Assembly: GCA_036874045.1 (NCBI GenBank)
Contig: JAZBRI010000011.1
Coordinates: forward strand, 2,046,001-2,110,000
Length of the DNA stretch: 64,000 bases
From: Cymodocea nodosa
Lineage: Eukaryota; Streptophyta; Magnoliopsida; Alismatales; Cymodoceaceae
Reading direction: 5' to 3'
This document shows positions 1-10,772 of the stretch, piece after piece. The notes below the pieces were generated by a model. The model did not search any database, was not told where the DNA came from, and was given only the letters and a program-made list of their open reading frames with translations. The translations under genes and the position numbers were made by a program. Each line of letters opens with the position of its first letter. Position 1 is the first letter of the stretch.

Positions 1-437
1 ACTATCATTTGTTTGTTTACTTGATTTCTAAATACAAAATGTAATGTTTGTATTTATTGATTGAATATTTGAACAATACATTTTACTATAAATGTATTTT
101 AAGTCTTACTAATGTTTATAGAAAGTTTAGCTATACATACTTGTCACTCGTTTTTTTATGTAATCATCTTTTTGATTAATGACAAAAAGGGGGAGATGAT
201 TATGAGTTTAAATGTATATGTTAAAAGGGGAGATGATTATGTGGTTGTTGAAATTTTTTTGAAAGTTTTACTTTTGAGAGATGATTTTTACACAAACAAC
301 AATATAAGCTTAAGTGAACTTAAGTCAACAAACGTGTTTGTTGAATTAAACTTAACCCAATAGAGGTGCTTTGTTGAGTTAAACATATTTTATAATTAAT
401 TTAATATGGTTTTTGTCATCATCAAAAAAGGGGAGAT
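1..437 (+). mobile_element. Family A (Sirevirus-like) element, 3' end of internal region
   Basis: This is the non-coding tail of a copia element whose body lies left of the window. It aligns with 21650-22181 (same words after the ORF, same CTTAAG-rich stretch). Two purine tracts similar to a polypurine tract occur near 186-197 and 218-230. The tract that abuts the LTR is at 425-437. Repeated AAAAAGGGGGAGA tracts before the 3' LTR are a known Sirevirus trait. No ORF here is credible as a gene. Confidence 0.8.
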
Positions 438-2217
438 TGTTGAGTATTTTGTTTTGATGATGTGTGCTAAATGAATGTAATCATATTTACGCAATTACTA
501 TTGTTTGTGAAAGTAAATTAAGAACATCAATTAATACAGAAAAAATTTATTGATATAAATACTTGTCTGTAATGGATTTGAAATTATGCTAAATTAAATA
601 ACTAATCATTAAGTTATACGAACTTTTCATTTAACTAAATGTTAAGTTAACATGTGTTTTTATTGTAAAGCATGATATGTTTTAAAGTTACATTTTTCTG
701 TATCATGTATAGTGCACGTTAAGAAAACTTGTTGAGTTAGTGCATTATTTGTATAAAGGTCACATGAGAACTCGTTGAGTTATAGGCTTAAAGGTTAAAA
801 TAGGTCACGTGAGAACTCGTTAGGTTAGTGAAAAAAAAGTTAAAATGAAGAGATGAACTCATTAAGTTAGTATTATGCACGTAGTGAAATTAAAGTTTAC
901 GAATGTTATATTGTATCACGTGAGTTGCACATGTTTAACTCGTTAAGTTAACATAACTGAACGTGTTGAGATGCTATATTAAACACTAAAGCAACACGTT
1001 AGGTTAGCGTTATAAACTTAAAGTTATTATTATTGCACGTGGTAAATACCTTATTGTCAAAACATTTATTTATTACTAGATTGGTGAGTTATTAGGAGTT
1101 TTTCGGAGACTTACAACCATAACTATCTGAAACTCAAACTCATTTCAAATAGTTACCATCTAACCTTTCGAAAGATAACTTAAGTCACGTTTCCAGGTCG
1201 CAGCATGTGTCTCACTAGTTTTATGATAAAAAGGTATTTTGGATACTTTGAAAACTTAACTATTCGATACTTAAACACTTTTCGATGAGTTAGCATTTAA
1301 CCTTCTAAAAGACATTTTTACTAGTTTGTTGAGTTAAATGTAACACCACGAAGTTAGTTCATTGAGTTAGCATAACACCATGAATTTAGTTCGTTGAGTT
1401 AACTATAGTACATATCATGTGATTTGGCACATGACAAACTCGTTAAGTTAGATACGTTAAGTTATAAATCTACTTGTTTTACTCGTTTAGTTAACATTAA
1501 CACAATGACTTGTTGTTACACTTGATGGAAATTTTTGGACGAGAAAGTTTATTTTGCAAGAAATTTTTCTAAGATCCAAGATTGATGATTAAAGAAAATT
1601 CGAAAGGAAAACATGGGTCAGAATGTGTGTATTTCAATGAAGGAAAAAAAGAAGACGTAAAGAGTGGAAAACTGATTATGATTAAACGTGGAGGATATGC
1701 ATGAAATGAATATAGAGTATAAAAGGCATAGAATTCTCATTGATCAATCATCCCTACACACCAAACGAAATATATTTTTAGGAACCAAAACACCTCTCTA
1801 GGGAAAAGCTCTCAAATAGAAGAAAATTCAGTGAAGAAGAGAAAATTAAATATATGTCACTAAAGATTTGAAGAATTAAAAGAAAGTAAATTCAGTAAAG
1901 CAGAGAAAGTCAGATATTTGTCATTGAAGAATTGTAGAAGAAGAAAAATCTCAAACAGGGAGAAATGTTTTAAATTCCGCAAATTAGTTTTCTCTATTTG
2001 TAGTTATGAAATTGATTAGATGAAACATAGTGTTGTTATATAATTGCATCTACAATTTCTAAGGAGAATTGAATTGTATATTGTAATTGAAACCTTGAAT
2101 AAAATGATTTGATTAAAATAGTGTCTCGACTTGTTTTTAATTTTGAAGTTTCAATTATTCTTGAAAATGTTGAAAAACACAATTCACCCTCCTCTTGTGT
2201 AGCCATTCAATCCTATA
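438..2217 (+). mobile_element. 3' LTR of family A (Sirevirus-like copia)
   Basis: Starts TGTTGAGTATTTTGTTTTGA directly after a polypurine tract and ends near TCCTATA. Other copies end TCCTACA, so the terminal CA has decayed here. It matches LTRs at 22182-23765 (+), 37952-39550 (-), 60209-61333 (-) and 61334-62350 (-). A TATAAAAGG-like promoter box lies near 1718-1726. Many TAAGTTAG / GTTGAGTTA words and CACGTG-type boxes fill the U3. The right end interrupts a B-family LTR that resumes at 2218, so this A element was inserted into that LTR. Confidence 0.85.
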
Positions 2218-3821
2218 GAGTAAAAACTGTAAGTTGTATATTTGAAATCGTTAAGTTAGAATTATACATGTGTTGAAATTAAATGCTTTATTATGTCTCG
2301 TGAGCTATACAAGTTTAACTCATTAAGTTAGTATAACTATACACGTTGAGTTACTTAAATATACACTAAGGTAACACGTTGTATTAGTGTTATAAGCTTA
2401 TAAGTTATTTCTTTATTGCATGTGTTTTATAGTTAAGTCAATGAAGTAAGTCCATTAAGTTACACTAACTCCATGGACTAGTTATTTTCTAACATAACAC
2501 TATAGCAGTTGCAGAAATAGAAAATACGAAGGAAAACCATGATTGCACGTATCATGTAGGAATTAACTTGTGAAATGAAGAAGAAATCACCATCATAGAT
2601 ACGAATGAAAGAAATCTAACCGATCATTTAAGTAAAAGCAATTACTACTGAAAGAAATATAAAAGAAAAGATGAAAAGTGTGTGAAGTGTGTGTAAAGGT
2701 GGAGGACCGCGCTAACTACAAGAAGCGTTGGAAGTTCCCTACAGCTCCACAACACCACCAAAATCACCAACCATCAGAGGTCTGTGAAGATACTTTCCTA
2801 ATGTCGGATCAATTCTGAGCTAAACATGGTAACTGACAACCATTGTGAGAAGTAATCACATCGTAGGAAAGGAAGCCATTTTCACCAAGCACCGACTCAT
2901 ATCTCAAGAGATTGTAAAGCTTCTAGCCTTGGTTTCAGGTTGATGCTAGTATACTGAAGAGGAGATCAACTTACAAGTCTTGGTTAGTGATTCTATAGGG
3001 AGAGGCAAGATTGTAAGTGATTAAGTTTTTAGTGGCGTGATCATGTCGCATGTAGTGACAAAAGTTCTTACTATTGATAGAGCTTTTTACATTTCACCTT
3101 TTGCTCATCTTTAGGAATATATCAAAACAAAAATACCAAAAATAACTAATTATTTGTGTTTACATTTAGTATTAATGTGTTGTATTGTTTGTTTTGTATC
3201 GTGATTAATGTTATCATTGTTAGTATTGTGAATGTTTTATGTTTGTTTGATTTAGAAAATAGTTTTATTATTTACCAAAATTGATTTGTCTATAATACTT
3301 AAAATTCTTAATGGTTACTATTTAAAATATCTGAATGTTAGTGTTTTAAAATATTTGAATGTTTGTATTGATTAATGGTAAATCTCAGATTAACTAACAT
3401 TAAAAAGCTTAATTGATGTTATTTACATTCTATGGAACTACCCAATGGATGGTCGAAGCAGTATTTAACTAGAAAGGTAGGCTCGTGGAGTTAACTTAAG
3501 TCTACGAGTTTAGTCCGTTGAGTTAACTATAATTCCACGAACTAAGTTCATCGAGTTAATAGTAACTCGATAAAGTACTTAATTGAACACATACAAACTC
3601 TAGCATAAAAATTAAAATAGTACATAATTCTTACTCAATCTTTGTGGGATCGACCTGTACTTGCACACAAATATAATATACATTGTGTGCTTGTAGTTAA
3701 AAATACAAATTGGATTTAATATCAAATTTGTGTGAAAAGTTGTTTGTTGCTTTAAAAGAATTTATAAATAGACAGATGGCTACAAAGCTTCCTAGTGCAT
3801 TGACTCTAGGGCATCACACCA
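2218..3821 (+). mobile_element. LTR fragment of family B (Athila-like gypsy)
   Basis: Collinear with the 3' two thirds of the B LTRs at 8075, 14902 and (reverse) 12009, 40297 and 56869. A TATA-like box (ATATAAAAGAAAAG) is near 2659-2672. It is followed by the well-conserved leader segment (about 2700-3060) and the 3' segment that ends with the AATTTGTGTGAAA block near 3740. Its 5' part is missing because the A element ends at 2217. I place the right end at the CA of the block at 3775-3821, which resembles the terminal block of the intact solo LTR. That boundary is uncertain. Confidence 0.7.
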
Positions 3822-3924
3822 TATATGCCTATAATGTTGAAATAGGATAGCAACATCTTTCCAATTTAAGAATTCAAGATGGCTACAAAGCCTCCTAGTG
3901 CATTGACTCTAGGGCATCACACCA
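3775..3924. repeat. Pair of 47-bp direct repeats
   Basis: The block starting GATGGCTACAAAGC and ending GGGCATCACACCA occurs at 3775-3821 and again at 3878-3924 with one or two mismatches, 103 bp apart. The core CTAGTGCATTG..CTAGG resembles the terminal block of the B LTR. This may be a duplicated LTR end or PBS-like unit. Confidence 0.6.
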
Positions 3925-3949
3925 AATGGCTCCTCCATTAAAGGTTAGG

Positions 3950-4340
3950 TTTAGATTACCCCCATGTGGGTCAACCCATTTGACTTTTAACAAATATATT
4001 TATTTTTTAAGTATTTAAATTATTTTAATTCTACTTTTGACAATATATATATAATTATAATAAGTTAAAAATAATCTATAAATAAAAATCTAATATATAA
4101 AAAAACATATAACAATTGTAAATAATGAATAAAAATAAAAATCATTGTAATAAATGAATAAATAAAAAGATAATATTAAGAACAATACAACATATAAAAA
4201 ATAAACTAACTAAAAAAAATAAAAAATGTAAAAAAATATATTTATAATATATTAATAATACTTAGATTCAATTTAATTCAATATATTTACTAAAAAATAC
4301 ATAGAATATTTAAAAAATAAAAAATTATCTTACTAACCCA
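3950..4340. repeat. AT-rich dispersed repeat, copy 1 (truncated)
   Basis: An AT-rich stretch that matches 6570-6920 in the same orientation. Shared words include ATATATATATAA, AATAAATGAATAAATAAAAAG and ACAATACAACATATAAAAAAT. It starts near a short GGGTCAACCCA palindrome and breaks off after TTATCTTACTAAC. It is probably part of a non-autonomous DNA transposon, but I cannot define terminal inverted repeats or a target duplication. Confidence 0.5.
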
Positions 4341-4389
4341 TAGACCTAAGGTAAGTTCACAAATTATTTTTATTTTTACTTTTATTATC

Positions 4390-4835
4390 CTTTGCTTGAA
4401 CGAAGTATAACTTTTTATTATTATTTTTTTCCTTTAATTGGACTAAAGGTTAACTTCAATTTGATCGAAGTTCACACAACTTTTTTTTATTTTTATTTTT
4501 AATTCTTTAGTCAGATCTAAGATAACTTCAATTCCATCAAAGTTTACATCACTTTTTTATTAATTTTATTTTTATCCTTTGGTTAGATCGAAGATTAACT
4601 TTGGTTTGGCCAAAGTTTGCATCACTTATTATTATTATTATTTTTATTTTTTAGTTAGACCAAAGGTTAACTTCAATTCAATTGATTTTTGCATAAATTT
4701 TTTTATTATTTTTTATCCTTCTATAGGACCAAATGTTAAATATGATTTGACTGATGTTTACATAACTTTTCCTTATTTTTATTTTCTATTCTTTGATCAT
4801 ACTAAATATTAACTTCAATTCGATCAAAGCTTGTT
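4390..4835. repeat. Tandem array, about 72-bp unit, six diverged copies
   Basis: The unit is recognisable by AGATCGAAGATTAACTTCAA followed by TTGATCGAAGTTTACATCA and then a T-rich run. Copies begin near 4440, 4513, 4585, 4657, 4727 and 4795. They are strongly diverged, so the array is old. The small ORF that reads through (4579-4812) is low-complexity and is not called as a gene. Confidence 0.65.
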
Positions 4836-4962
4836 ATATATTATATATATTTATACATTATACACTTATACAATTAAATGTATATATATATATCTATAAT
4901 CAACCTTTATCCAATATTTATAAATGTTGAGTGTATTTCTCTAATTCTCTCTCATATATATA

Positions 4963-6380
4963 TGAAAGGACCTTTAAATTTTAATAATGCAAAAATCAAT
5001 GTGAGGAATCATTTCTTGTATTTCACAGGTCAATAGAAAAATAGTTACAGACAATCACAAGTAGCTCATTCAAAGTTGACAAAAAACATTAGAAGGTTTA
5101 GATGATTCACAACTTAAATACTTTGGAAGAAGTGGATTTTCAGAAGGTTAACAAGCTAAGTATCTGAAAAATCACTTAAAAGCAACAAGGAAGCATTTTC
5201 AGAAGGTTACATGGCTAACTGTCTAAAAATAAGAAGACTTCCAGAAGGATAGATAAAGGCTTAAGTTTTCAAAAAGTTAGGGGAGCTAATTATCCGAAAA
5301 TCTAAGAAAATCGGAAAGTTAAAAAAGATAACTATCCGAACAGTTAAGTCATTTAAATACGCATGTGGGAGAAGTCAGAAATGTTAAAGGATAACTATTC
5401 TAGCTTTTCAGTAAGTTACAATAGGTAACTATCTAAAAACAAGACAGAATCGGAATGTTAGAATAGCTAACTATCTGAACTTAAGTTGTATGTGCAAAAT
5501 TTTAGAAACTCAGTCGAAAGTCAAAAAGTATTTTTAGAAAGTTAGGAAAGCTAACTATCCAAAAAATAAGAAGTTTCGAAGGGTTCCAGATTTAGTTATC
5601 TGAACTTAAGTCATTAAATGTGCTTAACTTAAAGCCTCATGTGATGCAAGCAAAAAGACCCATTCGAACATCTAGACAGTTACAAGAATCTTTCAAAGAG
5701 TTATGAAGCTAACTATCTAAAATTTCAGAAATATCGAAAAGTTACAGTGTTACTGTTCACATAATGGTAACTTACCAAAATTTGGCCTTCTAGAATAGTA
5801 AGTACAACAGGGGAAAGCTATTAGAAAGGAATATGATCATTATTCCTTTTGATATAAATATAAACAACAATCAAGAGAGAAAGTTAGAAGATATCATACA
5901 CATCTATACATTGAGCTCCACACAAAAATTACAGGATACATCCAAGATCAAATTCTCAACAAAGTACAAATTGAAATCAAGAGCTTACTATGCAAACAAT
6001 CTCTGATCTCCTCAAGTGGGTGGTTTAAAGAAGTTTCTCATCTGAAAACTTCAGAGATAGGTTGGTTAGAGCTACAACCATAAAGCTTTGATTGATTGGT
6101 TGGTTCTTGCTTTGACCTTAAAGCAAGTGATTGTAAGTTCTGAAAAGTTAATGAAGCCTAAATATCCCTTGGGGATAGATTAGCCGTTAGTGGTAAACCA
6201 CCTAAAACTTCTTGTGTGTTTTTTACCTTCTCTTATTCTATTGTGCATTTGATAGACCTTTCACATTTACTTCTGCTTAACTAAAACTCAATATTAAATT
6301 GTAGAATATAGCAACAAGATTAAGAAATTCAAGAAATCTTACCATTCACTCCCCCTCTAGTAAACCATCTGGTCCTAACA
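4963..6380 (+). mobile_element. Solo LTR of family C (Sirevirus-like copia)
   Basis: Matches the C LTR at 47815-49625 (reverse). Shared features are TTTTGATAATGCAAAAA-type start, repeated AAGTTA..CTAACTATCCGAA words, and a terminal segment CTCCCCCTCTAGTAAACC ending CCTAACA. It is flanked on both sides by ATATA, which fits a 5-bp target duplication, but the flank is an AT microsatellite so this is weak. No internal sequence is attached. Confidence 0.75.
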
Positions 6381-6569
6381 ATATATATATATATATTATG
6401 GTATTATGTTTTTAGGCCTCAACGCATATTTTTTTTAGATATTTGCATTTTTGGTTTTCATTTTCAATAAATCATATAATTTTTACACCTTTAAATCTAA
6501 AATATTTTTATTTTATTTTGGGTACTTATATTTTGTATTGAAAGTTCTTTAGTTTTCAAGTTCTTAGAT

Positions 6570-7095
6570 TTTTTTTTTTTTAAGTATCTAAAATATTTTA
6601 ATTCTCTATTTTAACTTTTGATAATATATATATAACAATAATAAGCTAAAAATAATCAATAAATAAATTATAAAAATATAATATATAAAAAAATGTAACA
6701 ATCGTAAATAATGAATAAAATAATTATAATAAATGAATAAATAAAAAGATAATATAACAACAATACAACATATAAAAAATAAACTAAATAAAAAATAAAA
6801 TAAAAAATATTTATAAAATATTATAATATATATTAATAATACTTAGATTCAATTTAATTCAATATATTTACTAAAAAATTTTAAAAGAAAAATTATCTTA
6901 CTAACTTGTGGGCCAACCCATAAGTTGGCTCATAGGTTGGCTAAGGCCTAACTTGTATGGGTTAGCCCTACAAGCCTAGTTAAGCTAACCTAAAAAAAAT
7001 TTTAAAATTTTTAGACCAACTTGGCCAGGCCCATAGCTTATAAGGACTTTCATTTTTAGGCTAGGTCAACCTACTCAGCCATTGACATGTCTAAT
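6570..7095. repeat. AT-rich dispersed repeat, copy 2, with GGCCAACC-rich end
   Basis: Positions 6570-6920 repeat 3990-4340. Here the block continues into a palindromic stretch built from TTGGCTCATAGGTTGGCTAA, AGGCCC and similar words, and ends at GACATGTCTAAT. GGCCC-rich ends followed by GACATGTCTA are common in non-autonomous hAT-like plant elements. That assignment is from memory of such elements and is tentative. 6381-6570 between the solo LTR and this block shows only AT-rich sequence. Confidence 0.4.
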
Positions 7096-8035
7096 ATAAG
7101 GAGAAGTTGAGATGGTGTAAGAAGTAGTGGTGGAGTGTTGGATGGAAAAGATGAAGGATGATAATGACCATAATTAGCATTAAGAGAACGACCATGCCCC
7201 CTACCTTTGCCATGATAGGAATGACCACCATAGTTGTTATTAGTATTGTTATTCTAACTTAGTGGTCAAGTAGTAGTATTTAAGGCCACTAGAATTGAGG
7301 TGCTGCACAAGAAAGGATTCACAAAGTAATAGTTCATTGTATTCATCAAAAGTGATAAAATCTTTAAAGGAGAAGTTGGAAATAAAATGACGATACTCAA
7401 GTCCTACACCATCAAAATGTAGTCTAGAAGATCTTAAGTTAGAAACTAGGGCACTAGCTATAATCATGCCATTTGCCAAAGATTTGGCATAAAGTAAGCA
7501 ATCCTCCATTTGTTGATCAAGTTGTTCCTTAAGATGACAAAGTTTATTTCGAAAAACTTGAAGATGTGATTTCGCAACTAGAGCATAACGAGTTTAAAGC
7601 TACTTCCAAGCACCTAGTGGTGCATTATTGAATGGTGGACTAAATAGAGAGATCCATTGTAGATCTAACCCAACTAAGCACAAGTGTGTTTGCTTGTTGC
7701 CACAAATGGTAATCACTAGAGGTTTTAGGGGATGGATGTATGGTGGTATCAATGATGTGTGAGAGGTTATGAAGAGAGAGAACATCTTGAAACTAAGTAG
7801 ACCACAAGAGATAAGTGGTGCGAGAGAAAGGTTGGGTAAAGGAATGGGCAAGATTGAATGATAATAGAAGAGAGGAAGGGAGAATAATCGAGGTACTAAA
7901 AATTCCATTACTAGTAGTAGAAGATATTGATTTCGTAGATCTTTTAGGTGAACGATACCATGTTAATAAAGAATTGACAAAAGAGAGAAGAAAGGAGGAG
8001 AAGGTAGAGAGGAGCAATTCATAGAATAGAATTTA
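7096..8035 (-). pseudogene. Copia gag remnant (UBN2-type capsid)
   Basis: Read on the minus strand, the 7249-7509 frame (86 codons) has the pattern of copia capsid proteins: EDCLLYAKSLANG, then GVGLEYRHFISNFS, then FDEYNELLLCESFLVQHL. Upstream, 7600-7700 gives WISLFSPPFNNAPLGAWK, the usual segment just before it. Downstream 7090-7245 reads a glycine/histidine-rich tail (GGHSYHGKGRG) typical of the Ale/Retrofit lineage. The frame is broken by stops and shifts between these blocks, and no LTR or polymerase is attached. It is a dead fragment that predates the adjacent B LTR. Confidence 0.6.
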
Positions 8036-8074
8036 CATTATCTTCCTTAATTTTCCAAAAATGATATAGGTGTC

Positions 8075-9800
8075 TGTTTAGAATGAAAAAGTGTATAATA
8101 TTAATGGTTAAATAATGGTTAATTACATAGTATTTAGCTTATCATATGAGAATTAAGCTATTATGTTACAATTGCACGATTATATGCCTTAATCATAGAA
8201 TGTGCATAATTTCAAGGAATTAACGTTAATTAAATATCATTTCTGAAAGATTGAAAACTTAGTAAGTGTGGTTTTATAGAAAAATATGGATGCTCATAAA
8301 GCTACTCATGTAAGTTTACAGACCTTCATAAAATTACTAAGGTTACGAAAGCTCGTAAAGTTTTTAAGTTAAGTTTACGAATTCTTATAAACTTATGAAG
8401 TTAAGTTTACAGACCCTCGTAAAGTTAGCATTATGAATGTGTGAATTTAAATGTTATATTATGTCACGTGAGTTGTACATGTTTTATATTATTATTTTAT
8501 ATCAAGTTCGTTGAGTTAAGTTTTACTCAACGAAGTAAGTCCATTGAGTTACACTAACTCCATGGATTAGCTATTTTCTAATATTTACTATGAAGTAGTT
8601 ACAAAAATAGGAAATTTGAAGGAAAACCATGATTGCACGTATCATGTAGGATTTAACTCATGGAATGAAGAAGAAATCACCATCATTTATATGAATAAAG
8701 GAAATCCAACCAATCATTTAGGTGAAAATAGTTACTACTAAAAGAAATATAAAAAAAGGGGAAGAATGAAGAAAAAAGGTAGAGACTTGTGCTAACTATA
8801 GGAAGCGTCAGTAGTTCTCTGAAGCTCCACAACACTACCACAATCACCAACCATCGGAGGTCTATGATGATACTTTCTGGATGTTGGGTCAATTTCAAGC
8901 CAAACACAGTGACTAACAACCATTATGAGGAGTGATCGCATTGCAGGAAGAGAAGTTATTTTCACTAAGCACTCACTCATATCTCAAAAGATCATAAAAC
9001 TTCTAGCCTTGGTTTCAGGTTGATGCTAATATATTAAAGAGAAGATCAACTTACAAGTCTTGGTTCGCAATTTTATAGGGAGAGGAGGCATGACTATAAG
9101 TGATTAAGTTTTTAGGGGTGTAATTGTATTATATGTAGTGACGGAAGTTTTTACTATCAATAGAGATTTTTACATTTCACCTTCCATTCATCTTCAGAAA
9201 TGTATCAAAACAAAAAACAAAAACTAATTATCTATGTTTATAGTTAGCATTAATGTGTTGTGCTGTTTGTTTCGTATTATGATTCATACTATTATTGTTA
9301 GTATTGTGAATGTTTCGTGTTTATTTGATTCAGAAAATAGAAAATAATTTTATTGATTACTGAAATTGATAAGTACAAAATACCTAAAAATTTTAATGGT
9401 TATTGTTTGAAATATCTGAATGTTAGTGTTAATTAATGATAAATACTAGATAAACTAACATTAAAAACTTAATTGATGTTGTTTACAATCTGTGAAACCA
9501 CCCAATGGATGGCCGAATTCTTTTGTAAAATAGCAAATTTAATTGGAAGTCATTAGTTAGGTTCATAAAGTTAAGTCCATGAGATTAGTCTGTTATGTTA
9601 ACTATCACTCAATGAACTAAGTCTGTTAAGTTAGCAATAAATCAATAGAGTATGTAATTTAACACATATAAAACTCTAGTTGTAAAAAGTAAAATAATAT
9701 AAATTTTTAATTCAATCTCTGTGAGATCAACTTGTACTTATACACTTATACAATAGATACTATGCACTTGCAGTTAAAACAAGTTAAAATTCATATCTGA
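8075..9800 (+). mobile_element. LTR of family B (Athila-like), 3' end eroded
   Basis: Begins TGTTTAGAATGAAAAAGTG as in the other B LTRs and follows them through the conserved leader (about 8770-9180) to the AAACAAGTTAAAATTC region, after which similarity fades near 9800. No polypurine tract precedes it and no primer site follows it, so it behaves as an old solo or truncated LTR. A TATA-like box lies near 8741-8750. Confidence 0.75.
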
Positions 9801-10357
9801 TTTATAAATATACATTTCAAAGTAATTGAATAGCAAGATTTCTAACCAAATAGTACCATATATATATATGCACTGACCTAAAATCAATCAAACAAAAGGA
9901 TTGGCAACTTTGTTATAGGATGTTAAGCATTTTTTGTAAAAGTATTCTTATTCTCCAATACTTAATTTCTTATTCTCCAATACTTAATAACAAGATCGGC
10001 CAACTCAAAGTAGTTGAATTGGTTAAAAGACTAGGTGATTTCATATTCCTTGACATATTATGAACTTCATCTATCTTATCATTTTGAGAAGATTTTAGAA
10101 AAACCATTAATAACCTTGAATGCACTATTTTAGGGCTCGCACAATCAAAGCCACAGAAAGAAATCGAACTCTGAACTTCCTCTCTCTCTTCCTCATCCTA
10201 AAAATGGCAATTCCCCACCTATTCAATTCCCTAAAATAACCACACCACCCATTACATAACAATCGCAAGCTACAAATGATTACATCACACCCACCCAACA
10301 ACAACAATCTACTGCTGGAAAACACAAGCAATCAAAATTTCATCACATCATCGATCC
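9801..10357. other. Single-copy-looking region upstream of the peptide gene
   Basis: I see no repeat shared with the rest of the window. From about 10150 the composition shifts to pyrimidine- and AC-rich DNA (CTTCCTCTCTCTCTTCCTC, ACCACACCACCC, ACAACAACAATC). This would suit a 5' leader of the gene starting at 10358. I could not pick out a convincing TATA box. Confidence 0.4.
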
Positions 10358-10657
10358 ATGTTGACATTGGCAAAGGCCAATGTCGTCCTCGTCTGCTTCC
10401 TTGTCATCCTACTTCTCGTGGGAACCAACGTTTCTATCGCTCGCAGATCTGGGGTGAAGGCGGCCGGTTACGCTCCCAAAGCTGGGATGAAGGCGGCCGG
10501 TTACGCTCCCAAAGCTGGGATGAAGGCAGGTGGCAACGGTGTGCCCAAGGCTTCACAGTCAAAATTCAAGAGCGTTGCCAAGAAGTTTGGAGAGCTAGTT
10601 GCCCAGCATATGATCGATGAGTGCGATAACAATAGCACCTTATGTGTGGGTGACTAA
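10358..10657 (+). CDS. Small secreted peptide with 11-residue repeats, probably frameshifted
   Basis: A 99-codon intronless frame. Residues 1-28 form a clear signal peptide: a charged N-terminus, then VVLVCFLVILLLVG, then a VSIA cleavage site before Arg-Arg. The mature part has three tandem units of GxKAAGYAPKA type at residues 32-42, 43-53 and 54-65. The first two are almost identical at DNA level (33 bp); the third is degenerate. Residues 66-88 could form a basic amphipathic helix (KFKSVAKKFGELV). Cys89 and Cys96 enclose two overlapping N-glycosylation sequons. GC content is clearly above the flanks. I do not recognise the family. A cysteine-rich continuation in the +1 frame (see 10614-10772) suggests the annotated stop at 10655-10657 is caused by a 1-nt shift. 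This is the only locus in the window that looks like a normal host gene. Confidence 0.65.
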   Translation: MLTLAKANVVLVCFLVILLLVGTNVSIARRSGVKAAGYAPKAGMKAAGYAPKAGMKAGGNGVPKASQSKFKSVAKKFGELVAQHMIDECDNNSTLCVGD

Positions 10658-10772
10658 GTGTCGCGACATAGGTATTTGTCGCAGTTGCTTGATGGAAAAG
10701 TGCTTCGTTTATGTCTTGAGATCGAGGCCAAATCAAGGAGATGTATGCCTGGGATGCTTTGTAATAATTTAA
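10614..10772 (+). other. Cysteine-rich continuation in the +1 frame of the peptide gene
   Basis: Relative to the 10358 frame, the +1 frame is open from 10614 to the TAA at 10770-10772, with an ATG at 10617. Just past the upstream stop it encodes KCRDIGICRSCLMEKC, then a basic stretch, then VCLGC. That is six cysteines in about 33 codons (codons at 10659, 10677, 10686, 10701, 10746 and 10755). Added to Cys89 and Cys96 of the first frame this gives eight, the number common in plant cysteine-rich secreted peptides. The two frames overlap only over 10614-10654, which limits where a shift could lie. Candidates are a 1-nt indel in this copy, an assembly error, or coincidence. Confidence 0.5.

Noticed and set aside
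4579-4812. 77-codon + ORF
   Set aside because: Runs through the diverged 72-bp tandem array; Phe/Tyr low complexity.
10276-10620. 114-codon + frame overlapping the secreted peptide gene
   Set aside because: Different frame over the same repeats, no signal peptide, Arg/Trp/Gly-biased by-product; the 10358 frame has a clear signal peptide.
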